Shown piece by piece: positions 9,560 through 20,172 of a stretch of DNA of 26,880 bases. This DNA comes from Psilocybe azurescens (lineage: Eukaryota > Basidiomycota > Agaricomycetes > Agaricales > Agrocybaceae), in assembly GCA_023853785.1 (NCBI GenBank), contig JAJIRX010000980.1:1-26880 (forward strand), given 5' to 3'. Positions within the stretch are counted from its first letter, which is position 1, and every line of letters starts with the position of its first letter. Below the pieces are notes generated by a model. The model did no database searches. It was given only the letters and a program-made list of their open reading frames with translations, and was not told where the DNA came from. A program made the position numbers and the translations under genes.

Positions 9560-10140
9560 ACGCTTTGCTTCCACCCATGATCTACGTATCCTTCGTCCCA
9601 CTTCCTGTTATAAAACAACCAATTTTTCTGACTTCCCTGCTCAAAACTACTATGTCGTCCCTTATCTTGGAATGGGCAAGCGTCTCACTAGTCCTGTCAC
9701 TGTACAGCCTCAGGAGATTGTTTACTCTGGCGATTCAGATTCACGAGCTGGTGGTATGTAGATATCGTGCCGTCAATTTCGCTCTCCTCCCTCAGCCATT
9801 TCCTTTGCGCCACAGCTCTCCTGGAAAACTGCTGAACGTGCGACCTTCCAGGCCGTCTACTAGCCTCGCATGCTCGCTGGCGTTCACGATCCTCTAATCT
9901 CATATGTCGAAGATGATCTTTGCCGTTGGTATATTCTCGGAATTGTACAGTCGCGAACTCATTCGTGACCTCGGGCACTTCCATATAATATCTCAGGAAG
10001 CTATGATTTGTCTCTATCGCCGCAATTTCTGTCTACGCCCTTGTTTGTATCTTCTGAACATCATGTCCAGCCCAGCTACCTTCTTTGTACACCTTATCCA
10101 TCTCTTCTCCTAATTTCATCTAAAAATACTGGGATCGAGG
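9560..10140 (+). other. Possible decayed gene, family not recognised
   Basis: A TATAAAA-like word at 9609-9615 is followed by short plausible coding pieces: MGKRLTSPVTVQPQEIVYSG then a GTATGT donor near 9754, and later LISYVEDDLCRWYILGIVQS, with stops between them. The minus strand of the same block also has an open frame (9697-9984), so the strand is not secure. I cannot assign a family. It may be the 5' part of whatever was duplicated at 10141-11080. Confidence 0.25.
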
Positions 10141-11080
10141 ACATGTATATGCCAATGATTCTTGGCGAAGGAGGAAGCTGGGCTAGCTTCGTTGCTTCAG
10201 AATGCAGTGCCTTTGCGCATACATTTTTGTGTTGCCTCGGTCCTCACCCCGCCTGTATTATATGACAACGGACACATCATCTGTCCAGCTTTTGTCAGGA
10301 TTTCACTTCGGACCTCCAGACGAGTAGAGTCACGTATGGTAGAGAACAGAAGGCTTGTCGATGTACTAAGTCTTCCCATGCAGGCTGCTTTTCAGTATTA
10401 TTCATGCTCATCGTCCTTCCTCAGTGACCTCCTGCGACTTCATTGACGGTTGTCATCTGAACAAACAGCAATTTGCTCAAATTAATGATATCATTAGAGT
10501 GTTTTGTTCACGTTTTCCCGGCATCACCCCCAACCCCGCTATCGTTTTTTCTACTTTATCCATGTTTTCCCCACTTCCATCTAAGAAGTGGTGCTAGGTG
10601 GGAGAACATGGATTTGTAGCAATTATGAAGCTGGGTTTGACGTCGTTGCTTCAGAAATATGCGTCTTTTGGGTGGTGTACACTCTCGCTTTGGGTCTTTA
10701 TTTATTTCATGCACTCATGCAGTCACACAGCACATTACCCTGTGTACCTAATGATGATAGACAAGTTTCTCTCCACCCCTTGTTGGGCTTCCTCTTCATT
10801 AATTGGGTCGGAGAATAGAGGGCGTGCCAATGTGACAATTTGTTTTTCAAATGCAGGCTGCTTTCTGTGTCTTTGTTCCATTCATGCTCATCGTTCTTTC
10901 CCGTGGTCCCCATCCGAATAAACGGCAGCTTGCTCAAAGTAATGGTATCGCTCAAGTGTTCCGTTGCGTTTGTTCGGCGTGCATTTCGGTCGCTTCACAT
11001 CGCATGTGCTGCAATATGTATGAGGAGCGTCGCTCGTGATTCCGTTAGCGAATTTTTCTACCTTCTTTAACCCATTAACG
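10141..11080 (+). repeat. Imperfect tandem duplication, two ~450-bp units
   Basis: Unit 1 (about 10141-10585) and unit 2 (about 10590-11080) share, in the same order: TCGTTGCTTCAGAA near 10189 and 10644; ATGCAGGCTGCTTT near 10379 and 10851; TTCATGCTCATCGT near 10400 and 10882; and AGCAATTTGCTCAAA / GGCAGCTTGCTCAAA near 10467 and 10923. Both contain a matching hydrophobic coding stretch: FVASECSAFAHTF in unit 1 against VVASEICVFWVVYTLALGLY in unit 2, followed by a segment ending FMLIVL in both. This suggests an old duplication of a membrane-protein exon pair, now frame-broken. The family is not recognised. Confidence 0.55.
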
Positions 11081-11109
11081 TCTGAAGACAAGGATGTGTA
11101 GCGGTGAGT

Positions 11110-12600
11110 TACCTGTCTCTTACTTCAATGAACATATAAACGCCAAACGAGTCTGTTCCTTCTGTTAGCTTGTTCTGATACTATTCCAGGATGGGAAATA
11201 GCCAAGGTAAACCTAGTCCCTTCTCCAGGGCTATCGGCTTTGGCGTCCTGGATGGCCATGGTCAACGTACCGAGCAGCAAGGAAACAGCTTAATACAACT
11301 ATGATGATCTCCGACGCCCACTCGTACGACTGCCGATTGATCAGGACAAAAACCGACAAACCAACAGTCTATGGAATTTGTCAAGAGACAAGCTTTCAAT
11401 ACACGCATCTCGACACCGCGAATACAAAAACCGCTCAGAGCTTCGATTGTAGACGGTCTCCGGCGAATTGTTATCTCAGCGGTACATGTGTCATACGTAG
11501 TGGGGCAAAACTTTAAACCATCTCTATTCAATTCAAGTTCGTTGGGATGTCTTGACATGCGTGAGTGGCTCCTTCTCGTTAGCGCCATTGTTGTAACACC
11601 TCTCCGACTCCTCCGGTGTCATTAAATGGCTTTCTATTCTAGAAAGGAGGAGAAAAGCCATCATCTCGTAGACGACATAGTATGCTGCATCACTCTGGGC
11701 AGTAGCCCTTGTTTCAAAGCCTCATGTGTTACTGCTTTGTAACAACTGCTAAAGTGCCTATAAATTTATTTTCTTCTTTGTATGTCCTTGTAAACAGTAG
11801 CACTATCAGATCTACCCGACCTTATTGTTTAGCGAATGTAAACATCGCCATGGGTCATGGGGCGGGGTAGTTCGAGGTAACATATCCATATCCGTGATGT
11901 GGGTGATTATATCCCAGCCCAGGGGGTCTACGCCGGAAAAAATATGAGGCTTCCTAGTAGTTCCAATGTAATATTTGTACTCCCACCGTGTAACAGCCGT
12001 GGGGAGAGCAAGAGAGGCATGGGTTTGTTATAATTAACTTTGTACCGCGGCCGGGGCACCAATCTCATGGCGGCGCAGACACTGTGGGAATGCGTGGTCA
12101 TAATGTTAGTCCTCATGTCACCTATTACCTCTCATGCCGAAGATTAGGAACTAATATCATGTCCGATTATCCGATGGGTGATTGGTCAGTTTACGGTAGC
12201 TTACACATAGCGACTGGTATACACGTGTAACAGCGAGCGGGAAGCTAGACCCTCACCCTTAAGGCCGCATACGGTAATATGAAAGCAATGGTGTGCAAGT
12301 AAGCGTCCACTTTCCCGTGCCTTGCCATGAAACTCCTTTGTGTGCGGTACCCTTCTATTCACCAAAGAATGCCGACGCCGAAGTCTAGCGAAGGTATACG
12401 CCAGATTTGACGCTGGACCGTGGAGCAATACATGTGCAGCGAGCGGGATAGACGGTGGTCAAACCTCGCGCCACCATCACTAAGAGTACGGAGAGTCTGA
12501 TTTAAGGTTACTAGAACGCTTATTCACAAAAGGAATCACGCGCACCACAGATTATAGGTCCCGCCCTTCCAGCGCTAAGCATTACATATAATATTAATGA
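11110..12600. other. No recognisable gene; small repeats only
   Basis: Short open frames on both strands (for example 11262-11588 minus and 12201-12428 minus) have no splice pattern or familiar motif. Small repeats: ATGGCTTT at 11626-11633 pairs with AAAGCCAT at 11654-11661, enclosing TTTCTA-TTC-TAGAAA; and CAGCGAGCGGGA occurs at 12231-12242 and again at 12437-12448. Confidence 0.4.
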
Positions 12601-12622
12601 GAAGATAAAGCGTATACACCCC

Positions 12623-12741
12623 GAATTTCCTTGCTTGCAAGGGTTGTAGGAGGGTCAAAATTCTTCGTCTAACAGGCATTGAAACATTTCAACATCTTTA
12701 CATACATGTGACCGAAAGATAAGATACGAGCAAGGAAATTC
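12623..12741. repeat. 13-bp perfect inverted repeat, MITE-like
   Basis: GAATTTCCTTGCT at 12623-12635 is the exact reverse complement of AGCAAGGAAATTC at 12729-12741, giving a 119-bp unit with a 93-bp interior that codes for nothing. Size and geometry fit a miniature inverted-repeat element or a long hairpin. No clear target-site duplication is visible. A separate perfect palindrome, TTATCA-A-TGATAA, lies just outside at 12753-12765. Confidence 0.45.
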
Positions 12742-12808
12742 CCGCACCTTGATTATCAATGATAAGCGTGTGAAGATATTTCCAATTTAAATTCAAGTTC
12801 TATTCTAC

Positions 12809-13140
12809 CTATGACATCCGAGGCCGTACTACCTGCTCATACCACATCCGTGTTTGCCCATCCATCCTATCTAATCTCTCGTCCTCCTGAAGCAGTGCCC
12901 AATTATGTTGCTTCTTAAACAACTTATTGTCAAAATTCCTCAACAACTTAATTGAGTCCTGCCCTGAACTCCGTGATAGTGCAACATAAAGATCGAAGAG
13001 ACTGAGTCCTCCTGTCGGGGAGTTGCAATATCCACGATCACATATGAAATTGTTTGACCTTGTGACCGATAATCTGTGAAAGCATATGCTGCCATTAGTG
13101 GGTATTGTTTCCTTTTACGGTGCACTGAACCATTTTCTCC
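12809..13140 (-). mobile_element. Helitron PIF1-like helicase, C-terminal fragment
   Basis: Helitron transposons encode a Rep-helicase protein; its helicase is of the PIF1/RecD family. The minus strand reads QYPLMAAYAFTDYRSQGQTI (the signature motif region near the helicase C-terminus), YVIVDIATP, then after a one-base deletion near 13016 GGLSLFDLYVALSRSSGQDS, IKLLRNFDNKLFKKQHNW, EDERLDRMDGQTRMWYEQVV, RPRMS and TAG at 12809-12811. Upstream of about 13140 the homology is lost, so the Walker motifs and the Rep domain are absent. The fragment cannot support transposition. The final exon is otherwise well preserved, so the loss is not very old. Confidence 0.88.
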
Positions 13141-13216
13141 CTACGTTCACTTTAATACGGTAAGTTCAACAGATGTCCAATCAATTTGTATTCTGGTAAA
13201 TCCTGCTTTGCAAGCC

Positions 13217-13297
13217 ATGTCTCCTAAGAAGCGCAAGACTGCACGACGTGACCCAAGGGATGTATCACCGACCAAGCGGGCCAACATGTCCTGGAAG
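13217..13297 (+). CDS. Possible first exon with basic KKRK segment
   Basis: ATG at 13217 opens MSPKKRKTARRDPRDVSPTK and six to seven more codons, ending exactly at AAG|GTATGT, a good fungal donor. Candidate acceptors CCTAG (13389) or TTTCAG (13396) follow, but after the first only ten codons (FSELSLTAY) remain before a stop. The basic run looks like a nuclear localisation signal. It lies between the helicase fragment and the Helitron terminus, so it may be a captured gene piece or an element-encoded ORF start. Partial at best. Confidence 0.3.
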
Positions 13298-13550
13298 GTA
13301 TGTAAACTGTTCAATTTCTTTTGCAAGTAAATAACTTTTTGCTGTTGTAAAGCTAAATAATTTTTATCAATACTCAAGTTATATCCTAGTTTTCAGAATT
13401 GTCCTTGACAGCATATTGAAAGCCTATATACATTGACAAATTTAATCAATGTCTTTACAACCACTCAGCTTTTGTCTTTGTCGATGGAATCGAATACTGA
13501 AAACCTTTCATCATCCCATGTGGTCTGATTACCCAACTCAGATAACACAA

Positions 13551-13631
13551 GGGCAAAGCCCCGAACGAACTTTCTGTAATGTTGTATTTGCCAAGCAAGG
13601 CGTGAGCCGCCAGCGGCGGCATTCACTCTAG
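13551..13631 (+). mobile_element. Helitron 3' terminus (hairpins plus CTAG)
   Basis: GGGC-AAA-GCCC at 13551-13561 and a stronger hairpin GCCGCC-AGC-GGCGGC at 13606-13620, extended by GTGA/TCAC, are followed by CTAG at 13628-13631 with T as the next base. A GC-rich hairpin about ten bases before CTRR, inserted before a T, is the textbook Helitron 3' end. Orientation is plus, opposite to the nearby helicase fragment, so this may be a non-autonomous element that picked up the fragment, or a separate insertion. The 5' TC end was not identified. Confidence 0.65.
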
Positions 13632-14464
13632 TGTGTGAAGTGCTCAGTAACCGAGACAGCCACAGCCATTAGTACATCAGAGCATCTCGTGTGGGCGATG
13701 AACAATTCTTATCGTGAGCCTTATTCTGATGGTAGACTGTATCGCATTCTATCCACTCAATATCGTTTCACGTGTCGCTGGCATGCGTAGTCTTCTTGTT
13801 TCAGAGCTAATCAGAAGCGAAGCATTTGTCCGCATCATCACGTCTTTTTTTTCTTACAAGTCTTCCATGTGCTATGTATGATATTCCTCGCCCTGAGTAT
13901 AATGTACCCCAATCTTCTAATGGAAGGGAGGTCGGTATGTTTGTTGCCGCGAATTGCCCTCAATGAGCAATGAATCATAGTCTAGCATCGGGAAGTGTCG
14001 TTGAGGCAGTCCATCAATGCTTCGACGCTAGACATCCTGGACATTCGGACAGAATAAACGAGATTATTCCGACTCATGGTCGCTATACGACTCGGTCCAT
14101 ACATTCTAGGGTGCCGACCGCTTCTGATGAGAACAGGGGATGTGTGGCCTCATCTACCTTCGGGTTATGGCTACCACTGGCCGGACAGAGATGGGTGCCC
14201 TGATTTCATCATAGTTTAATAATTGGGGGACGAAAGAAAAGGGATGCACCCAATAATACATTTCGATATATTCGTCCAAATCAAGCTTCTCCAGTAGGTG
14301 GTGCGAGACTGTGATAATTATAGAGTTGCGTGTTGTGAAATCTTCGATGACAAATAAGGCTTGGTGCAAATAACTACACATGACCCTATAACTGAGTATC
14401 AATTCCGGACGACCAAGGAAAAGAACGTGAGCGTAAAGACTTTACCGACTGCTAAACAGAAATG
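13632..14464. other. Spacer between Helitron end and F-box gene
   Basis: About 830 bp without a supportable gene. The minus frame at 14154-14402 begins at TTG and has no recognisable motif. GTCTAGC (13980-13986) and GCTAGAC (14027-14033) form a small inverted repeat. The F-box gene's 3' end would lie at the right side. Confidence 0.4.
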
Positions 14465-15645
14465 TCATCCGAAAGCAGAGATAAAACCAGTACCGCCTCT
14501 GAGATCTGGGTCATCCGCTTGAGAATGATAGTTGTCGCGTTGGACAAGATCAATCTCCCACTCCTCCTCTCTACGATCTCCTGGTGGAGGAAACAAAGAC
14601 CGCTCCTTTTCGTTCAGTTCCATCAGTTTGCGAACTATCATTGATCTCATTGGTTCCAAAACTTCGTTGAGCTGTCGCCAGTCGTTCGCCCTATCCCATA
14701 GGGTCCCTCTTCTATTCACGATATAGCTCCATTCCATGCGGGGAGGCCGATATTGCGGTAGGAAAACGAAGCGTTTGTCTTCTAAACAGGCTTTCAAATA
14801 AACCTGCCATGTTCGATAACGAATATCATCCGGGCCCGTAAGATCCATTATCAGGATGAGTGAGGAAATATTTTCGCACGCTTGAAGGATCGCAGCCAGC
14901 GATGCTGAGACATTCCGAGCTGTTGTTTCTGAAAGGTCCGGACGGGTGCTGACTGCCAGGTGGGTCAGTGAGGGTAAGTCAGCGATGGTAGAGTAACGAT
15001 GGCCGTGTGTTATACACGTATACAGATGAGTGACGGATTTGAAGATGGGATCGTAGAAGTTGACGAGGTGAGGGCTGCCGTAGTGAACAAGAAGCATCAG
15101 ATTAGGGTGAATGGTGTGTTGTCGTAGCCAGAAGGCGTTCGACGATAGATTTTGCCCGGTAATGGCCAGTTTCGAGACTCCAGCGAACACAGGAGCAATG
15201 CTGGCCAACGCACTTTCGATTGAAGGACGTCGATCGTTGACGACCAAAACCCAGCTATCCACTTTATAGCTTGAGAGCAGTCGCGGCATTATGTGAAGCT
15301 TGGATTTAAGCGCAGGTATATAGTTCTTGCGCTTGGGCAATAGAGTCGCCGTAAATCGATTGACATGTTCGGGGAGAATCATGACCACATGGCGAAAGAT
15401 GATAGGCAGAACCAAGACGTTTACGTCGCTGGAGACGAAGCGAAGTTCTCGAGCTTTCTCAATATTTGTTTGAGCCAAAATGAGGATGATCTCGCGCTTT
15501 AGTTCAAGGGGAAGTTGACTCCATTGTCGATCTGACAATTCAACTGTTCTACAAAGAGTAATCAGTCCTGCACCCTGGCTTGGAATTATTCGGTCGGATT
15601 AAGTACACGAACCACTCACTGAACGTTTTCGACATTGGGATCCAT
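14465..15645 (-). CDS. F-box-like protein, two exons, intact
   Basis: F-box proteins usually tether substrates to SCF ubiquitin ligases through Skp1. ATG at 15643-15645 opens MDPNVENVQ; a 71-bp intron (15549-15619, GTGAGT...TTGTAG) joins codon CA|A and leads to TVELSDRQWSQLPLELKREI, giving about 369 residues. The LPLEL..EIILILA segment (about residues 21-33) followed by ARELRFVSSDVNVLVLPIIF matches the F-box pattern LPxEL...I...L.......R.VS......P..F. The rest (TATLLPKRK, SKLAITGQ, SLTHLAVSTRPDLSE, LTGPDDIRYRTWQVY) is like the degenerate leucine-rich repeats of many agaricomycete F-box proteins. The start was chosen because it restores a Met and a consensus intron; the longest frame alone begins at TTG. 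No disabling change was seen. Substrate unknown. Confidence 0.75.
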
Positions 15646-18088
15646 TTCTCAGCCTAGCATGCCACTGGTAACGATCTAAGTTAGTAATTCTTATGAGCCT
15701 GTCGTAGATGAAGGTTAGGAAGAGGTTGCCACGGCCTTTCTCTGCCCGAAGACGGTTGTAACGGCTGTCCTGCCTGACGATATATTCCATGGAGCAACGG
15801 TCGTGGCATTGTGACATTATTATTGACCTGCCCTAAGTCCAGAAAATGACATTGGTCAGCACCACTTTGATTGAAGGAGTCTGCGTATTCGAAGTCAACT
15901 CGTTAGCCTTTGTATCTCGTGAATACATGAGTACAGCAATATCTCTGGGTAGTATGTTATGAAACAGTAGTATTGCAACACTGCAGTGAAATATGCCATT
16001 GGTGCCAAAATTATATAAACAAAGCCCCTATTTAGCGACAACCTAATCTCTTTTATGATTAGATAACGAATTATCTATTCTAAGTACTGTCGGCACGAAT
16101 TTACCGTAACTTCGTCTACAAACTTCCTTTGCGTAAGAATCATCGAACCCAGAAGTTCGGTACACGCTCAATATCCCTGCATAACATGGGATCGATCATC
16201 TCGTGAAAGCCAGCGCAAGACGCAACTGGCTCGTGTGATAGTCCATTCTATGGCACAGCGCGATACGCCTCATATGATCCACCAGGCGGACCATCAACTG
16301 TTCAAGTATAACCTTCAAAGTTTATTGCATCTAAATGCCTCGGGCGATAAGGAAGCCTTAGATCCGTAAGCTTCAGAGATTCATTCTTGCACGTTGAATG
16401 CATCCATTATCAAGATGCCGAACAGAAATCAATCCAAGAAAATGTTGTTACAGATTTGACCAGCTATTTTATATCACTGCAGGAGCAAACACGGTCGATC
16501 TACTCATGAAGAGATGTTTCTCCATCTGACCGATTGGGTACGGTATGCATAGTATCAAGACGTCTTAAATCTTTGAAAATCCCGATGGTCGTTGCTGCAG
16601 AATACATAAACAATTCTGTGGATGTGCATCGGTCAGTGCTGCATGCAACCTATAAGCAGGCGACGTACCCTGGTTCAGTCGCACCGGTCCCTCTGCCGCA
16701 GTATCAGATGAGGCAACGTCGAGCTTCAAGACAGATATAATACAAAGGGAAGAATAAATGCGGATTTGAGTAAGTACTTAGTGTAGAGCTCAACCGATGG
16801 CAGCCAATTTGTACACGGTCAGCGGGATGTCCGAGGTCGCCGGAGCTTACTTCCTCGCTTGAGTTCGACAGAATGACATCTGGAAAGTCCGGGGAAGAAC
16901 GGATTAACGACTGTAGCTCGTTCCGGAGCATGTATTAATGTGTTTATCATTATCATTGCCGAACTCGTGAATGTACTTGGGCGCTGAAGGTGCCTTCATC
17001 ATCGCCGCTGGAGACATCACTGAACATTGCTAGTACGGGCCAAGATCCGGTGTCTATCTCTGCGTAAAAGCAAACATAGTTCTTTTAATTTTGTGCATCA
17101 TTGACTCGGAGAATATCTCCCAGACTGATACCTTGCGGAACATAGAATCGTAATGTGTCGTCTATATCAGTAAATTGCATAACAAAGTCTCATCTAGAAG
17201 TATTTAAATCTTCGTCTTGATGGAAATTGATCACAGCCACCTACCAGTTAGAAAGCATGATACCCATGGCATCCTTTTTTCCACTCGGCACGGTTGAGCG
17301 ACTAGAACATGATCTTCTTGCATGACATCAGTCAAGGAATTCGGGACTTGCCACTACAATGATCCATCGCCGATAATGCATTAATTGACTCACACGACAC
17401 CTTGACGACCAGACTTTGTGGGTCCATTGGAAGAACGAATTTTCTTCTTCAAGAACAATGAGAACAATTGCGAGCTTGTTACCTGGCCATCCAATGCCAT
17501 AAGACAGAATTAGAAAACGACCAATCCGTACGACGAACAAGAATTTGGCATTTGACAACGAATCTGTCTATGGTTATCTGATCTGTAGACTAGCCCTCTA
17601 ATCGGTGCTTCTAGCTAGAATATGACACAATATGGGTCAGCTGTGCTGAATCCTGGAATCACACAGCCATAATTTGATATGATGCCTGATCATCACCTTA
17701 CATACTACACTACATTGAGAGTTACAGTGAAGTATACCGTATGGGTCGAAGCATGCGTACCCTACTTTGCAATGGGTAGTATAGAAATTCTAGGCCAGGT
17801 ATATATGTTGTGACTATAAGAATGGCTCCCCGAGGCCCCACTGGTCATGGTATAGGGTGGGATGATAACCGCGAATTGAGAAAATATATATTCGAATCCG
17901 TCTGTCAAAAGAACTACTCCCATAGATTGGACACAGGCCAGTGGCGTATCAGACGTTGCGGGGTTTTCAGTGTCTCGATGGACTAACCTGCCTGAGACAC
18001 ACTGAGTGAATAAAATCCGCCACCAACGAGGCACGTTTCACGACATTCGGCTAATTTTTAAAGTTTTGCTGTCCTCGTTTATTTTTAG

Positions 18089-18090
<2 letters not shown>
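15646..18090. other. Gene-poor stretch with weak exon candidates
   Basis: Three candidates are worth recording. On plus, an open frame without a Met runs from about 16068 to 16371 (TNFLCVRIIEP, SQRKTQLARVIVHSMAQRD, YNLQSLLHLNASGDKEALDP), followed by a stop. On minus, ATG 16931 gives MLRNELQSLIRSSPDFPDVI plus seven codons, ending at a GTAAGC donor (16850). Also on minus, DIDDTLRFYVPQGISLGDIL lies near 17100-17180, and WPVLAMFSDVSSGDDEG near 17000-17060. These may be exons of one decayed minus-strand gene, but I could not join them with confidence and recognise no family. Confidence 0.25.

Positions 18091-18119
<29 letters not shown>
18091..18119. repeat. Homopolymer run of 29 G
   Basis: Twenty-nine consecutive G on the plus strand, flanked by TTTTTAGTT and CGATAACATG. 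Runs this long are rare in fungal genomes, can form G-quadruplexes and are hard to sequence. Its true length is uncertain, and it could mark an assembly or base-calling artefact. No G tract of comparable length occurs elsewhere in the window. Confidence 0.9.
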
Positions 18120-18120
<1 letters not shown>

Positions 18121-18350
18121 GATAACATGACAGGTACCAAATGGGTTCAGCCTGGAAGGCATTCGAGTCTAGCTGATGTTAGCATATATCATTCCCAGCA
18201 TATACATGACCAGCGCTAAGGTATACTATACGTTGTGTGTATAAATTGTCCACGAGACTATTAGACAGGCGATTAATGATTCGAACGATGGTCCACGATG
18301 GACAATATGTTCAGACCGGAGACATCCTTATAGATGCAGTATGAAGTCGA

Positions 18351-19376
18351 TTCTGAATCGGAAAGCATCAGTCAAGACATTAACTACTGCGCGCATTCGT
18401 GAAATACACTCACAATCGGCGGAATACTCCGGCTTTTCCTCAGAACTTTCTATCTCTCCAGTTGATTTTGACTTCTTGTCCTTCATGTACGTCTTGAGAA
18501 CACACGACTCTTTAGAGCCGACTCTGCACCCTTTGCAAATCCTTCCATGTTGGACCAACAGAACATGGAGTCCGTATTTGAGCTTATTCGGAATGCGATG
18601 ATCCAGATGTGCCTGCGTACGAATTCGGTCCGCAGATGGTGGTACCCAACTCAGGATTTTACTCAGACGAAAGACGTGGGTATCCACCGCGAACGAATCG
18701 CGTCCAAGGCAGAAAAGTAGCACACAGGATGCTGTTTTCGGTCCAACTCCGTCGTAGGAGATTAGTTCTGTCATTATTTCATCGTCTGTCATCCTTTTCC
18801 CTCCTCCGCGGCCGCAAGATGTTGCAACGAGTAGTCGCCATGTTTCGCTTTAACCGAGTGTAGAATGTTCTGAATAACGGCTGCCTTCTTGTTCGCCAGT
18901 CCTCCAGAGCGAATAGCGTCAATTACCTGGTCCTTAGGCGCTGTAGCAATGGCCGCGAAGTTATTCCGCCCGAAAGCATCATCCAGACCCCGTTTCGCTC
19001 TAGTCGAGTTAATATTCGACGTATTCTGAGAGAGAATGGTGCCGATGAGTGACTCAATCACATTGGGAACGTTCCCACAGGTGTCTGCAGAGTTACTCGA
19101 CCCGACAGGAGCGCGGTGGACGGGGTCAGGTGCACGATGTGCCTTGGAAAGGAGGTTGTACACCTCAAACGCTTCGTCGGAAGTCGGATGTCCATAATCA
19201 GGAAAGGGCGACTCGATGATATACGCCGATTGTAGTTTCAGCTTTTGGGATTTCCGGGGGGACTCGGCTACTGATATTGCCTGACTCGATGACGTGGATA
19301 ATACGGCGGGTTTGGGTGGGAAGATGGGTGATGTTGAACGCGCCCGTTTCGACCGTCTCAGGGTACGAATTGCCAT
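18351..19376 (-). pseudogene. HhH-GPD DNA glycosylase (endonuclease III-like) with one frameshift
   Basis: HhH-GPD enzymes remove damaged bases in nuclear base-excision repair. ATG 19376 opens MAIRTLRRSKRARSTSPIF, a basic start suited to nuclear import. The fold follows: VPNVIESLIGTILSQNTSNI, FAAIATAPKDQVIDAIRSGG, KKAAVIQNILHSVKAKHGD. The helix-hairpin-helix is ELISYDGVGPKTASCVLLFC, with the catalytic-type Lys in GPKTA, and the catalytic Asp lies in FAVDTHVFRL. The final HGRICKGCRVGSKESC has only three Cys, so the usual four-Cys iron-sulfur site is incomplete. The frame breaks by one base near 18790, inside a linker (EEGKG / MTDDEIM), with the stop and ATG overlapping as ATGA. A GTGAGT...TTCAG intron (18353-18413) would give a stop at 18351; reading on without it stops at 18328. 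Given the otherwise clean sequence, a sequencing indel is as likely as pseudogenisation. Confidence 0.8.
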
Positions 19377-20172
19377 TCTGAGAGCCAAAACACAACCAAT
19401 AGATGTAGCGCTGTTCTATGATGTTACAGATAGCGGTCGAGTGCCTGTTAAAGAGCTAAAATAAGTGGATGCTAATAAGAAGTTGACTGTCGACGTTCAA
19501 ATTGAAGCATCGAAGTTGAGGAGCAGTGAGTCATAGGTCCAGTTTAGGTCAGATGCGGTCTCACAGTCTTGACGCGTGACTATAAACATCATGTTGTGAC
19601 ATGTCGCGATTTTGTCACTGCCTTGATATTAGCCGACGGCTTGGCAGCCTATTCACTGGCCTATACCTCATGTCAGTATTTATAGGTGAGCTGCATACAC
19701 TATCATCTGCTTAACGACTCCATATGGTTGAATTGAATAATACCGCAGAAACTACTTTCTCCCTCCGTTATCTACCCCGCTATGCTTGCCCAGACTAACA
19801 CCTGGTCGCTCGGGCATCCTTGGGAAGTTATTTGGAGGTAGGCATAGTTGAATAAATTGCATCTCGATAGAGCCCGGCTTTCAATCCGACCAAGAGAAGA
19901 CGGTGAGTTTCTTTTGTTACAATCATTGATACTGTCCAGACATCTTTCGTGCAACAGGAATCTCATTTTGGGGCTTCAAAAATTATACAAGATGAGTCGA
20001 CGAAAGACTTTCCAGTGCGGCGTTCATGGCAGAGTTGTAAGAACATCATTTACCACATGATGACCGTCCTTTTATTCAGTAAGAATGGAATTTATCCGGT
20101 GTTGAATACACATTGCATGGTAGTTGCTTTCTTTCTTAATTCTGCCCCTGGATATCAACCCCCGACCTAGAC
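19377..20172. other. Upstream region of the glycosylase and unclear exons
   Basis: The first ~400 bp hold the presumed glycosylase promoter; no clear TATA box was seen. From 19780, ATG-initiated MLAQTNTWSLGHPWEVIWR (plus) is followed by a GTAGGC donor-like site, and several GT/AG pairs (GTGAGT near 19900, AACAG near 19958) suggest exons of the gene whose last exon is at 20173-20432. I could not build a continuous product. Confidence 0.25.

Noticed and set aside
14465..15538. F-box gene starting at the longest-frame start (15538)
   Set aside because: That codon is TTG; an upstream ATG exon with a consensus 71-bp intron gives a better model.
18091..18119. The G tract as a telomeric repeat
   Set aside because: Pure G without the TTAGGG-type unit, and flanked by unique sequence on both sides.
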